A DNA stretch of 34,801 nucleotides from Deltaproteobacteria bacterium (lineage in GTDB: Bacteria; Myxococcota_A; UBA796; SXON01), in contig VGRE01000010.1 in the NCBI GenBank assembly GCA_016875435.1, forward strand, positions 1 to 34,801. The letters are read 5' to 3'. The first letter of the stretch is position 1. Each line of letters begins with the position of its first letter. This document shows positions 16,346 to 25,728 of the stretch, piece after piece. The position numbers and the translations under genes were made by a program. The notes under the pieces were generated by a model. It had not been told where the DNA came from, ran no database searches, and saw only the letters and a list, made by a program, of their open reading frames with translations.

Positions 16346-16358
16346 TACGTGCAGGCCC

Positions 16359-16387
16359 ATTCTAGCCGAACACGGAAAGCCCGCAAA
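16359..16387 (-). promoter_or_regulatory. Putative promoter of the PilZ pair
   Basis: On the minus strand TTTGCG (plus 16382-16387), a 17-base spacer and TAGAAT (plus 16359-16364, five of six matches to TATAAT). The predicted start near 16352 leaves about seven bases before ATG 16345. Confidence 0.4.
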
Positions 16388-16404
16388 GAGCCAAAAGTCG
16401 ATAA

Positions 16405-17931
<1,527 letters not shown>

Positions 17932-17957
17932 TTAGGCCACGCCGCCCCGGAGATCGC

Positions 17958-18668
17958 ATGAACAAGGTGTACGCGAGCGCGGAGGCCGCCGTCGCCGACA
18001 TCACCGACGGCGCCACGATCATGGCCGGGGGCTTCGGCCTGTGCGGCATCCCCGAGAACCTCATCCTCGCTCTGCGCGACCGGGGCGTGAAGGGGCTCAC
18101 CATCATCAGCAACAACTGCGGCGTCGACGACTGGGGGCTCGGGCCGCTGCTTCAGACGCGCCAGATTCGGAAAATGATCTCCTCCTACGTGGGCGAGAAC
18201 AAGGAGTTCGAACGCCAGTACCTGTCGGGCGAGCTCGAAGTGGAGCTCTGTCCGCAGGGCACCCTCGCCGAGCGCATCCGGGCCGGGGGCGCGGGCATCC
18301 CCGCTTTCTTCACGCCCACCGGCTTCGGCACCGTCGTGGCCGAGGGCAAGGAGACGAGGGACTTCGACGGCCGGAGCTACGTGATGGAGAGGGCCCTCGT
18401 TGCCGACTTCGCCCTCGTCAAGGCACAGCGCGGTGATCGCGCGGGAAACCTCGTGTACAACAAGACGGCGCGCAACTTCAACCCCATGATGGCCACGGCC
18501 GCCCGGGTGACCATCGCTGAGGTAGAGGCGCTGGTGGAGGTCGGCGAGATCGATCCCGACGCGGTCCACACCCCGGGCATCTACGTCAAGCGCGTCCTGC
18601 GCGGCCCTTCCTACCAGAAGCGCATCGAGCGCCGCACGGTGTCGACCCCCACTGGCCGGGAGGCCTAG
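17958..18668 (+). CDS. scoA: 3-oxoacid CoA-transferase, subunit A
   Basis: 236 residues, the alpha subunit of succinyl-CoA:3-ketoacid (acetoacetate) CoA-transferase. Family motifs: [15 protein letters not shown] near residues 22-36, [46 protein letters not shown] and [17 protein letters not shown]. The enzyme moves CoA between succinate and acetoacetate in ketone-body or butyrate-type metabolism; the exact donor cannot be read from sequence. The ATG at 17958 follows the guaB stop by 26 bases; subunit B follows after four bases, so A and B form an operon and a heteromeric enzyme. Confidence 0.93.
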   Translation: MNKVYASAEAAVADITDGATIMAGGFGLCGIPENLILALRDRGVKGLTIISNNCGVDDWGLGPLLQTRQIRKMISSYVGENKEFERQYLSGELEVELCPQGTLAERIRAGGAGIPAFFTPTGFGTVVAEGKETRDFDGRSYVMERALVADFALVKAQRGDRAGNLVYNKTARNFNPMMATAARVTIAEVEALVEVGEIDPDAVHTPGIYVKRVLRGPSYQKRIERRTVSTPTGREA

Positions 18669-18672
18669 CCAA

Positions 18673-19326
18673 ATGCCGCTAACTCGCGATGGAATCGTCA
18701 AGCGCGCCGCGGAGGAACTCCGCGACGGCTACTACGTCAACCTCGGCATCGGCATCCCCACGCTCGTGGCGAACTTCATCCCCCTGGGCATGGACATCGT
18801 GCTGCACTCGGAGAATGGCCTCTGCGGGATGGGTCCCTTCCCCGCCGAGGCCGAGGTCGATCCCGACCTTATCAACGCCGGCAAGCAGACCGTCACCGCG
18901 CTGCCGGGCTCGAGTTTCTTCTCCAGCGCCGACAGCTTCGGCATGATCCGTGGCGGCCACATCGATCTCACCATCCTCGGGGCGATGCAGGTGAGCGCCT
19001 CGGGCGACCTCGCCAACTGGATGATCCCCGGTAAAATGGTGAAGGGCATGGGCGGCGCGATGGACCTGGTCTCCGGCGCTCGACGTGTCGTCGTGACGAT
19101 GGAGCACACGGCCAAGGGCGAGCCGAAGCTGCTCCCAGCGTGCAACCTGCCGCTCACCGGGGTGGGCTGCGTCGACCTGCTGATCACGGACTACGGCGTG
19201 TTCACGTTCAAGGGCGGCTTGACGCTCGCCGAGATCGCGGAAGACCTGTCCCTCGAGCAAGTGCGCGCGGCGACGGGCGCCACCTTCGCGGTGGCACCCG
19301 AGCTGCGGAGACTTCCGCTCGCCTAG
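18673..19326 (+). CDS. scoB: 3-oxoacid CoA-transferase, subunit B
   Basis: 217 residues, the beta subunit carrying the catalytic glutamate that forms the enzyme-CoA thioester: E47 in [11 protein letters not shown]. Also visible are [18 protein letters not shown], the block [25 protein letters not shown] (residues about 79-103), [20 protein letters not shown] and the C-terminal [12 protein letters not shown]. It follows scoA at four bases. Its TAG stop shares the CTAG tetranucleotide with the stop of rplC on the opposite strand, so the two genes meet tail to tail with no spacer or terminator. Confidence 0.93.
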   Translation: MPLTRDGIVKRAAEELRDGYYVNLGIGIPTLVANFIPLGMDIVLHSENGLCGMGPFPAEAEVDPDLINAGKQTVTALPGSSFFSSADSFGMIRGGHIDLTILGAMQVSASGDLANWMIPGKMVKGMGGAMDLVSGARRVVVTMEHTAKGEPKLLPACNLPLTGVGCVDLLITDYGVFTFKGGLTLAEIAEDLSLEQVRAATGATFAVAPELRRLPLA

Positions 19327-19976
19327 CCCTTGACGGCGGGACGGAGCGCCACGCGGGCGCCTCGGGGCCCGGGCACGCCACCCTTGAGGAACACCAGGTT
19401 GCGCTCCGCGTCGATCTTCACGATCTTGATGTTCTGCACCGAAACCTTCCGGTCGCCCATGTGACCCGGCATCTTGGTGCCCTTCATGGTCATGCCGGGG
19501 GTGAGGCGGGTGCCGATCGAGCCACCGTGCCGGTAGTACTCGTGCACGCCGTGGCTGCTGCCGAAGCCCGCGAAGTTGTGGCGCACCATGACGCCCTTGA
19601 AGCCCTTGCCCTTGCTCTGGCCCTGCACGTCGACCAGGTCGCCCACCTTGAAGAGGTCGCCGATGGACAGCTGCGCGCCGGCGGCCGCGCTCGCGGCGGC
19701 GGCGGCGGTGACCCGGAACTCGTGGATGTACTTGGGCAGCGCGACGCCGAGCTTCTCGGCTCGGATCGCGTTGCTGCGGGCGGCCTGCTTCTTCTTGCCC
19801 TCGCCCGCGCCGAGCTGCAGGGCGTTGTACCCGTCCTTGCCGGCGGTGGTCTTGACCTGGAGGATGGTGTTGGGGGTGACCTCGACCACGGTGACACCGT
19901 GCACGGTGCCGGTGTCGTCGTAGATCTGGATCATGCCAAGTTTCTTGCCAATCAAACCAAGCTTTTCGTTCGCCAT
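19323..19976 (-). CDS. rplC: 50S ribosomal protein L3, outside the S10 operon
   Basis: 217 residues. L3 is an early assembly protein of the 50S subunit that reaches toward the peptidyl-transferase centre. Signatures: [15 protein letters not shown] at the N-terminus, [42 protein letters not shown] and [26 protein letters not shown]. The tip segment reads [14 protein letters not shown] rather than the common HRAPGSIG. A GAGGTG ribosome site precedes the ATG. Normally rplC follows rpsJ and precedes rplD, rplW and rplB; here no ribosomal gene is adjacent, and a terminator separates it from the gene upstream, so it should have its own promoter, not identified. Confidence 0.95.
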   Translation of the reverse strand: MANEKLGLIGKKLGMIQIYDDTGTVHGVTVVEVTPNTILQVKTTAGKDGYNALQLGAGEGKKKQAARSNAIRAEKLGVALPKYIHEFRVTAAAAASAAAGAQLSIGDLFKVGDLVDVQGQSKGKGFKGVMVRHNFAGFGSSHGVHEYYRHGGSIGTRLTPGMTMKGTKMPGHMGDRKVSVQNIKIVKIDAERNLVFLKGGVPGPRGARVALRPAVKG

Positions 19977-20012
19977 CTGACACCTCGCATTGGACGGCCC
20001 TGCCGTCGTACG

Positions 20013-20039
20013 AAAAAGGCCTCCCCGGGATGGGGGGCC
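20013..20039 (-). terminator. Rho-independent terminator after the Glt operon's last gene
   Basis: On the minus strand GGCCCCCC-ATCCC-GGGGAGGCC forms a GC-rich stem with one mismatch, followed by TTTTT. It lies between the end of the Ig-like lipoprotein gene and the rplC start, and separates the motility operon from rplC. Confidence 0.65.
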
Positions 20040-20079
20040 GCGCGCGGTTAGCGTGGCGCCGCGGGGCGCGCAAGCAGGG

Positions 20080-21183
20080 CTAGAAGCCCGAGGCCTGGAG
20101 CTCGATGACGTAGTCGGGCTCGGCGGGGTCGTTGCTGATGATGTGGAGCACGTTCTGGTCGAGCGACTTCCATGCCAGTTCGATGCACTCGGCCACGGCG
20201 TCGTAGGTGAGCGAGAAGCTGGTGCTGTCGCCCGGGGCGAGCGAGGTCATTCCCCCCCAGCCGCTCACGTAGAACTCGCCGCAGGTGGAGAACATGTCGT
20301 TGTTGACGTACACGCTGTTGACGGTGAGCACCTGGTCGCCGTCGTTGCTCACCACGATCGTCCGCGTGTCGGGGCCGAACCAGGCGGCGAAGTCGGTGAT
20401 GGCGTAGGGGTCGCCTCCGGTGTCGACGTCGATGCGGGGCGCGCACACCGTGCATCCCTCTTCCGCGCCGCCGCTCAGCGCCACGTCGAGGTTGCGCTCG
20501 TCGGGATCGTCGGACTCGAGGGTGAGCTTCGCGCTGTACAAGCCAGCGGCGCTGGGCTCGAAGTACACCTCGAGCGTGCGCTCGTCGCCCGGGTCGATGG
20601 CGTCGCCCGGGTCGAGGTTCCCTCGCGTCGTGAAGGCGCTGTCACTGGTGGCGAAATCGACGATGGTGAGCACGTCGTCGCCCACGTTTCGCACGGTGAG
20701 CGACTGCATCTCCGTGTCGCCCACGGTGAGGGTCGAGAAAGTCAGGGAGGTGGGATCCACGCTGATGTCGCCCGCGGGACCGGAGTCGTCGGGCGCCTCG
20801 TCGCTCGCGCTGCCCGCCAGCGCCACGTCGAGAGCTTCGTCGCCGGTGGAAAGCGTGACGACCCCCGCGTACTCCCCTTCAGCTTCGGGCTCGAAGGAGA
20901 GGGTGAGCACCTCGCTCGCTCCCGGGCCCACGTCGAGCGACGACAAGTCGAGGCTGAACGCCTCGCCCTCGAGCACGGCCTCGACCTTCACCTCGGCGCT
21001 CCCCTCGTTGCTGAGGGTGAGTGACTCCTCGCGCATGTCGCCCGGCTGAACCTCACCAAAGTCGATGAAGGTCGAGCTCACCCCGAGGTCGCCCACCTCG
21101 CCCGGACCACCCGAGTCGCTCGCCGTGTCCTTGCCACCGGGGACGCCCTGCAGGCCGAAGCACGCTAGCGCGAAGAGGATCAA
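20080..21183 (-). CDS. Lipoprotein with three Ig-like (ASH/HYDIN-type) domains
   Basis: 367 residues. The TTG start at 21183 has GGAGGG just upstream and gives a very short signal, MILFALAC, with lipidated Cys8. A short linker (GGKDTASDSGG) precedes three beta-sandwich repeats at about 31-124, 139-237 and 249-365. Each has the pattern of ASPM-SPD-2-Hydin/choice-of-anchor domains: STFIDFGEVQPGDMREESLTL, PTSLTFSTLTVGDTEMQSLTV, then LSFEPEAEGEYAGVVTLS and VYFEPSAAGLYSAKLTLES. The third repeat is more divergent and holds four cysteines. It starts 13 bases after gltH and ends at a terminator, so it is the last gene of the motility operon, where gltI/gltJ would follow in Myxococcus. A surface adhesin or scaffold role is an inference. 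Confidence 0.85.
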   Translation of the reverse strand: MILFALACFGLQGVPGGKDTASDSGGPGEVGDLGVSSTFIDFGEVQPGDMREESLTLSNEGSAEVKVEAVLEGEAFSLDLSSLDVGPGASEVLTLSFEPEAEGEYAGVVTLSTGDEALDVALAGSASDEAPDDSGPAGDISVDPTSLTFSTLTVGDTEMQSLTVRNVGDDVLTIVDFATSDSAFTTRGNLDPGDAIDPGDERTLEVYFEPSAAGLYSAKLTLESDDPDERNLDVALSGGAEEGCTVCAPRIDVDTGGDPYAITDFAAWFGPDTRTIVVSNDGDQVLTVNSVYVNNDMFSTCGEFYVSGWGGMTSLAPGDSTSFSLTYDAVAECIELAWKSLDQNVLHIISNDPAEPDYVIELQASGF

Positions 21184-21196
21184 CGACCCTCCGAGT

Positions 21197-21943
21197 TCAG
21201 AAGGTGTACTTCAGGCTACCCGCGGCGTTCACGCCGAGATCGCTGAAGCCGTTGACCACGTAGAACACGTCGGCGTCGACGCCCAGGGAAACGTGGGAGA
21301 GCTTGGTGTAGTACTCGAAGCTGGGCCCGCCGAAGGCGTACACCATGGGGAGGTCGTGCTTCTGCGGGTCGCCGCCGTAGGTCCCCAGGATCTCCTCCTG
21401 GTAGTGCGTGGGCTCCAGCAGGAGCGGGCTGTACATCGCGCCACCGCCGGCGCGGGCTCCGATGCCAACGCGCCGCGTGGGGTAGACCGAGAACTCGAGG
21501 GAGGCCTGGGCGGAATAGGTCCGCAGGTCGCCCTGGGTACACGCGTAGCTGCCGCCCACGACTTGGCAGCCAGCGGCGGCCTGGACCGACCAGTCGAGCC
21601 CGTTGTGTACGCCCTGGTTGAGCGCGAGCTCCCACGCCATCGAGTGCTTCTCGTTGTCGACGAAGTCCTGGCCGAAGGCGATGCCCACCAGCGTGCCGGG
21701 CTGCACGGCGGCTCCGGCGCCCTTGTCGGTGCCGAGGTCGAGGAGGTAGAGCGCGGCGCCCACGTTGGCCTTGGCGTAGAAGCCGCGGACGATCTCGCGG
21801 AGGCGCGCCTCGTCGTTGGCCTTCGGGAGTTCCTCGCCGTCGTCTTCGTCTTCGTCTTGCGCGACGGCCACTAGCCAGTCTTCGACCGGCGCCTCGTCGG
21901 CAAAGGCGGGCGTTGCGAGGACGGCAATCGGGAACAGCAGCAT
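21197..21943 (-). CDS. gltH: Gliding motility outer-membrane barrel GltH/CglE-like
   Basis: 248 residues. A signal peptide (MLLFPIAVLATPAFA) and an acidic segment (QDEDEDDGEELPK) are followed by alternating beta strands and a C-terminal aromatic end (LKYTF) typical of Bam substrates. In Myxococcus xanthus gltH/cglE, a small outer-membrane barrel of the A-motility complex, directly follows gltG; this gene has the same place, size and topology. Sequence alone says only beta-barrel; the name rests mainly on gene order. The ATG lies 33 bases after the gltG stop, and the Ig-like lipoprotein follows at 13 bases. Confidence 0.75.
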   Translation of the reverse strand: MLLFPIAVLATPAFADEAPVEDWLVAVAQDEDEDDGEELPKANDEARLREIVRGFYAKANVGAALYLLDLGTDKGAGAAVQPGTLVGIAFGQDFVDNEKHSMAWELALNQGVHNGLDWSVQAAAGCQVVGGSYACTQGDLRTYSAQASLEFSVYPTRRVGIGARAGGGAMYSPLLLEPTHYQEEILGTYGGDPQKHDLPMVYAFGGPSFEYYTKLSHVSLGVDADVFYVVNGFSDLGVNAAGSLKYTF

Positions 21944-21976
21944 CAGGACCTCGACGGGGCGCGTGGGCTTATCACG

Positions 21977-23812
21977 CTACCCGGGGGAGAAGATGAACGG
22001 GTAGGAGACGATGACGATACCGCCGCCCTTGGGCTCGGGGAACTGGAAGCGCATGAAGCGGCCGTTGATGCAGGACTCGACGGCGGGGCTGTTCATCGTC
22101 GAGGACTTCGTCGTCGCCGAGGACACGGTGCCGTCCTTGGCGATGACGAACTTCACCGTGATCTTGCCGCCAAGCGCCGGGTTCTTGGTGAGCTCGCGCT
22201 GGTAGCAGTACCGGATCTGGTTCATGTTGCGCTTGATGACCGCGTCGATGAGCGACTTGTCGAGCGCGCCGAGGATGATGGGGTCGCCACCGATGGTACC
22301 GATGCCGCCCTCGCCCTTGCTGCCGAAGTTGCCACCGCCCGAGCCGTAGCCGCTCGCGCCCGACCCACGGCCACGGGTGCCGAGGCCGCCGAGACCGTCG
22401 GCCGTGCCGCCACCGCCGAGGCCGGAGCCACGGCCGCCGAGGCCGCCCGATCCGATCTGCGTGCCCTTGGTACCGATGAGGCCGCCGATGCCGCTCATGG
22501 TATCGGCGTTGAGGCCGGTGGCGCCGAGCGCCGCGTCGAGCGCTGAGTCGTTGCGAAGCGATCCGAGCACGCCGGCGTTCTCGGCGATCTCCTTGTCCAG
22601 TTGCTGCTTCTGCATCTGGACCTTCTCACCCTTGGCCTTGTCCTGCTTGGCATCCTTCTTGCCGACCTTGCCCTCTTCCTTCTTGGCCTTCGCGCCCTCG
22701 CCGGCGTCGGGGTTCTTGTCTTCCTTCTTGTCGTCCTTCTTCTCCTGTTCCTTCTGGAGGAGGAGCTCGACCATGCGGTCGTCGAGGCCATGACGGGAGC
22801 TGTCGGGAGGCGGCGGGACGAAGGCGATCGCGATGCCGAGCATGAAGGCGATGAAGCCCATGAAGCCGACGATGCCGACGAGCGGCCAGTCGATGTTGCT
22901 CTGGGTCTTCGCGGCCGGCTTGCCCGGGTACACCTGGTGCGCGACGAACAGGGTGGGGCCGAGGTCGACCACGAGGCGAGCGTCCTCGGTGATGTCGACG
23001 GTGAGCATGCCATCGCCGCCCTTCTTGGCGGTGCCGTCGGCGAGGAGCTCCTCGAAGCTGCGGCGCGTCTCGCCCACGTCGACGAAGCCGGCCCAGCGGT
23101 CGGAGATGCGCGCCACCCAGCGCCCGCTCTGGTTCTCGAAGAGGCGGAAGTTCGGGTTGGGGAGGAACTCGACCGGGACGAAGAAGTCGGACTGCGGCTT
23201 GGTCGCCATAATGCTCTGGGCGAGGCCGGAGCCCACCGTGATGGGGCGCATCCGCGCGTACTTGACATCAACCACCGAGTCGCCGAAGACCTGCGCCACC
23301 TCGAGCACTCGACCGCGGCTGCGGTCGGCCGCCGGGTCGTTGGCGGAGGCGCTGGCCCGCATGACGAAGGCCATCACGTCTTCCTCGGGCTCGTCGTCGT
23401 CGGTGACGACGGGCTCGCCCTCGGGGGCGGCGTGGTCGTCGCCCAAGCTCCCTGCGGCCGGGGTCGCAGGCGCGGAGTCGTCGGCCACCTGTCGCTCGCC
23501 CTCGGGCAGACCGACGACAATGCGCACCGAGCCGATGCTGATGGCGTCGCCGTTGCTCAGGATCACGTTGCTCACGGCCGCGTCGTTGACGCGCGTGCTC
23601 TGGTCGCCCACGAGGTCGAGCAGCTGCACCGCCCCCTCGTCGGTGACGTTGATGACCGCGTGAAGGTCCTGCAGCCCCGGGTCTTCGATTCGCAGCATCG
23701 CCGCGGGACCCTTGCCGATGGTGACGCTCTCGTGCCGCAGTTCCTCGCGCCGCACGAGCGTGTCGCCATTGTAGATCTCGAAGGTCAGCGAGATCGCGGT
23801 GTTTCCGGCCAT
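21977..23812 (-). CDS. gltG: Gliding motility protein GltG (FHA - membrane helix - TonB-like C-terminus)
   Basis: 611 residues in one membrane-spanning design: a cytoplasmic FHA-like domain (about 8-105), a second beta-rich region (165-295), one membrane helix (309-331, IDWPLVGIVGFMGFIAFML), a Pro stretch, a Lys/Glu/Asp-rich segment (341-410), a Gly-rich low-complexity stretch (441-510), and an AgmX/PglI TonB-like domain (515-608) with IRYCYQRELTKNPALGGK and paired Cys536/Cys581. This is the layout of GltG (PglI), thought to carry proton-motive work from the AglRQS motor across the periplasm. The FHA phosphothreonine site looks degenerate (TIGKGP and LQDLH instead of GR...S..H). Same operon order as Myxococcus G1. 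Confidence 0.88.
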   Translation of the reverse strand: MAGNTAISLTFEIYNGDTLVRREELRHESVTIGKGPAAMLRIEDPGLQDLHAVINVTDEGAVQLLDLVGDQSTRVNDAAVSNVILSNGDAISIGSVRIVVGLPEGERQVADDSAPATPAAGSLGDDHAAPEGEPVVTDDDEPEEDVMAFVMRASASANDPAADRSRGRVLEVAQVFGDSVVDVKYARMRPITVGSGLAQSIMATKPQSDFFVPVEFLPNPNFRLFENQSGRWVARISDRWAGFVDVGETRRSFEELLADGTAKKGGDGMLTVDITEDARLVVDLGPTLFVAHQVYPGKPAAKTQSNIDWPLVGIVGFMGFIAFMLGIAIAFVPPPPDSSRHGLDDRMVELLLQKEQEKKDDKKEDKNPDAGEGAKAKKEEGKVGKKDAKQDKAKGEKVQMQKQQLDKEIAENAGVLGSLRNDSALDAALGATGLNADTMSGIGGLIGTKGTQIGSGGLGGRGSGLGGGGTADGLGGLGTRGRGSGASGYGSGGGNFGSKGEGGIGTIGGDPIILGALDKSLIDAVIKRNMNQIRYCYQRELTKNPALGGKITVKFVIAKDGTVSSATTKSSTMNSPAVESCINGRFMRFQFPEPKGGGIVIVSYPFIFSPG

Positions 23813-23876
23813 GGTCGTTCCTCTGGAATGCGCGGCCCCGGGCCGCGCGGCTGCGCGTGGGCGGGTGGGCGGAGGT

Positions 23877-24149
23877 CTACTTGACCTCGTCGATCGACTG
23901 TTCCATCTCGCTGTTGAAGTCGTAGCGGAGCTTGATCAGCGGATTGAACTGGGCCTTCTTTCGATCTAGCACGAGGGCGCTCTGGGGCTTCACCAGCTCG
24001 CCGCTCACGTCGAGGCCCTCGAAATCGATCTCGGTCTTCTGCTTGTACACGACCTTCCGATCGTCGTCTCCGCCCTCGTCCTGCGCGAGCGCCGCAGGCG
24101 CGTAGACGAGGATCGAGGCGAGAGCGAGGCGGGGGACGAGTTTGGTCAT
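23877..24149 (-). CDS. gltF: Small periplasmic motility protein GltF/CglF-like
   Basis: 90 residues. A signal peptide (MTKLVPRLALASILVYAPAALA, here split: MTKLVPRLALA then SILVYAPAALA) precedes a short mature protein whose core, VVYKQKTEIDFEGLDVSG, then LVLDRKKAQFNPLIKLRYDF and EMEQSIDEVK, matches my recollection of the small protein between GltE and GltG in myxobacteria (GltF/CglF). The ATG at 24149 has GGAG six bases upstream and is preferred over the longer frame from 24224. A promoter-like element and a hairpin lie in the 94-base gap after gltE, so gltF may start its own transcript. Confidence 0.75.
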   Translation of the reverse strand: MTKLVPRLALASILVYAPAALAQDEGGDDDRKVVYKQKTEIDFEGLDVSGELVKPQSALVLDRKKAQFNPLIKLRYDFNSEMEQSIDEVK

Positions 24150-24194
24150 GCACGACTCCGAGCGGCGAGATTGTTCCCGACCACGTGGCTTGGG

Positions 24195-24224
24195 ACAATA
24201 GGGGCGACGAAAGGTTCCCGTCAA
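24195..24224 (-). promoter_or_regulatory. Putative internal promoter upstream of gltF
   Basis: Minus strand TTGACG (plus 24219-24224, five of six) with an 18-base spacer to TATTGT (plus 24195-24200, four of six). The predicted start near 24188 leaves a 38-40 base leader containing the gltF ribosome site. A perfect 6-bp inverted repeat (CCCGTC/GACGGG, plus 24217-24233) overlaps the -35. Confidence 0.45.
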
Positions 24225-24243
24225 AAGGACGGGCAGCAGAATG

Positions 24244-25704
24244 CTACTGCGGTGAGGGCGCCGGAGCCGGCGGTGCCGGTGCCTCCGCGGGCGCGGGCGC
24301 CTCGGTGGGCGCTGGGGCGGCGGTGCACGCGGCGAGCGCGTCGGCCAACTGGAGCTTGGCGTCGTCGACGAAGGTCTTCATGTCGTTCGCCATTGAGGCG
24401 TCGTTCTCGGCGATCACCGGCTTGGCTTGCTCGATGACGATGGGCACCACCTCGAAGACGTCGGGCCGGTTGGTCATGACGCAGTCCTGATTCTTCGCGA
24501 GATCGGCCTCCATCTTGGCGATGTCGGCCGCCATTTCCTTGAGCAGGGCCTTGGCGCGCTCTTCGCGCTCCTTGGCCTCCTTCTCCTTCTCCGCGGCGAT
24601 GCGCTTGCGCTCCTTTTCCTCCTCCTCGAGCTTCTTCACCATCTCGATCTCGGTGAGGAGCGGGTCGTCGGGGGAAAGCTGGCCGACCATCTGCTTCTGG
24701 AAGTCTTCCAGGATGCCTCGCGCCTTGTCGAACTTCTTGGTGTAGCGGGAGTGCAGGGTGCTCGCGTTCATCACCAGCGTGCGGTTCTTCGAGTCGCGCT
24801 TGAGCAGGTCGTCGTAGATCTTGGCGGCCTCGTCGTAGGCCTTGGTGCCGCGCAGCGCGATGGCATAGCCCATCATGATGTCGACGTTGCCGGGGTATTC
24901 TTTCGAGATCGGCTCGAAGCACTGCAGCGCCAGGTCATAGTCGCCTGAGTTGAGCGCGGTGTAGCCGAGGTTGAGGTTGGCCTGGAGGTTGTTCGGGTCG
25001 ATCTTCAGCGCGGTTCGGAACTCCTGGATCGCGGCCGGTTCGTTCTTCTGGGCGAGGTAGGTGACGCCCATGTTGTTGTAGATGCCCGGGTCGGCGTCGT
25101 TGAGCGAGCGGGCCTTGTCAGCCGCCAGCGTGCTCATCGCGTAGTTCCCCTGCGCGTAGTAGGCGCGGGAGAGGTTGCGGTAGGCGCCCACGTTCTTGGG
25201 GTCGCGGGCCAGTACTTCCTGCGCGGCGGCGACGGCCTCGTCGTAGCGCTTGGCGGCGGTGAGGGCGTCGACGAGGTTGTTTCGCACCTCGAGGTCGCTC
25301 GGGTGGCTCTCGACGTACTTCTGGTACACGTCGACGGCCTCGCTCGCCTTGCCGTTCGCCGCCAGCGTGCCGCCGAGGTTGTAGATGGCGGCGTCGTAGT
25401 CGGGCTTCAACTCGAGCGCCTTGCGGTAGCAGGCCTCGGCCTTGGGGAGGTCGCCGGCTCGCTCGGCGGCGAAGCCGCAGTTGAACCAGGCCTTCACGAA
25501 GCCCGGGTCGGCCGTGGTGGCGGACTCGAACTTCGCGAGCGCGGCGTTGTAGTCGACGGTGCCGCCGCCGTCCCCGAGGAGCTTGACGCCGGCGGCGAAC
25601 TCCGCCTTGGGATTCACCACCTGACCGGCGGTGAGGTTGGTGTTGGCCGCGTTCTTGCCGCCACAGCCGACAAGCACGAGCGCGATGAGTAGGGTGCGGT
25701 ACAT
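24244..25704 (-). CDS. gltE: Gliding motility TPR lipoprotein GltE
   Basis: 486 residues. Lipoprotein signal MYRTLLIALVLVGC (Cys14), then about eight TPR repeats (roughly 35-335; for example AWFNCGFAAERAGDLPKAEA and AIYNLGGTLAANGKASEAVD), a charged Lys/Glu coiled coil (about 350-410) and an Ala/Pro-rich tail (APAPTEAPAPAEAPAPP). This is the architecture of GltE (AglT), a periplasmic-face TPR lipoprotein of the A-motility complex that binds the outer-membrane barrels. It lies 24 bases after gltD and 94 bases before gltF, as in the Myxococcus G1 cluster. Confidence 0.88.
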   Translation of the reverse strand: MYRTLLIALVLVGCGGKNAANTNLTAGQVVNPKAEFAAGVKLLGDGGGTVDYNAALAKFESATTADPGFVKAWFNCGFAAERAGDLPKAEACYRKALELKPDYDAAIYNLGGTLAANGKASEAVDVYQKYVESHPSDLEVRNNLVDALTAAKRYDEAVAAAQEVLARDPKNVGAYRNLSRAYYAQGNYAMSTLAADKARSLNDADPGIYNNMGVTYLAQKNEPAAIQEFRTALKIDPNNLQANLNLGYTALNSGDYDLALQCFEPISKEYPGNVDIMMGYAIALRGTKAYDEAAKIYDDLLKRDSKNRTLVMNASTLHSRYTKKFDKARGILEDFQKQMVGQLSPDDPLLTEIEMVKKLEEEEKERKRIAAEKEKEAKEREERAKALLKEMAADIAKMEADLAKNQDCVMTNRPDVFEVVPIVIEQAKPVIAENDASMANDMKTFVDDAKLQLADALAACTAAPAPTEAPAPAEAPAPPAPAPSPQ

Positions 25705-25728
25705 GGGGCGAGTTGTCTCCTGTCCTGC

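Noticed and set aside
16346-16360. ATG 16360 as start of the second PilZ-type gene
   Set aside because: It overlaps the TAGAAT -10 hexamer and would lie upstream of the predicted transcript start; kept only as an alternative.
22300-22480. Repeat array in gltG resembling a CRISPR or satellite
   Set aside because: It is the Gly-rich low-complexity coding segment between the membrane helix and the C-terminal domain; units are irregular and in frame, with no spacers.
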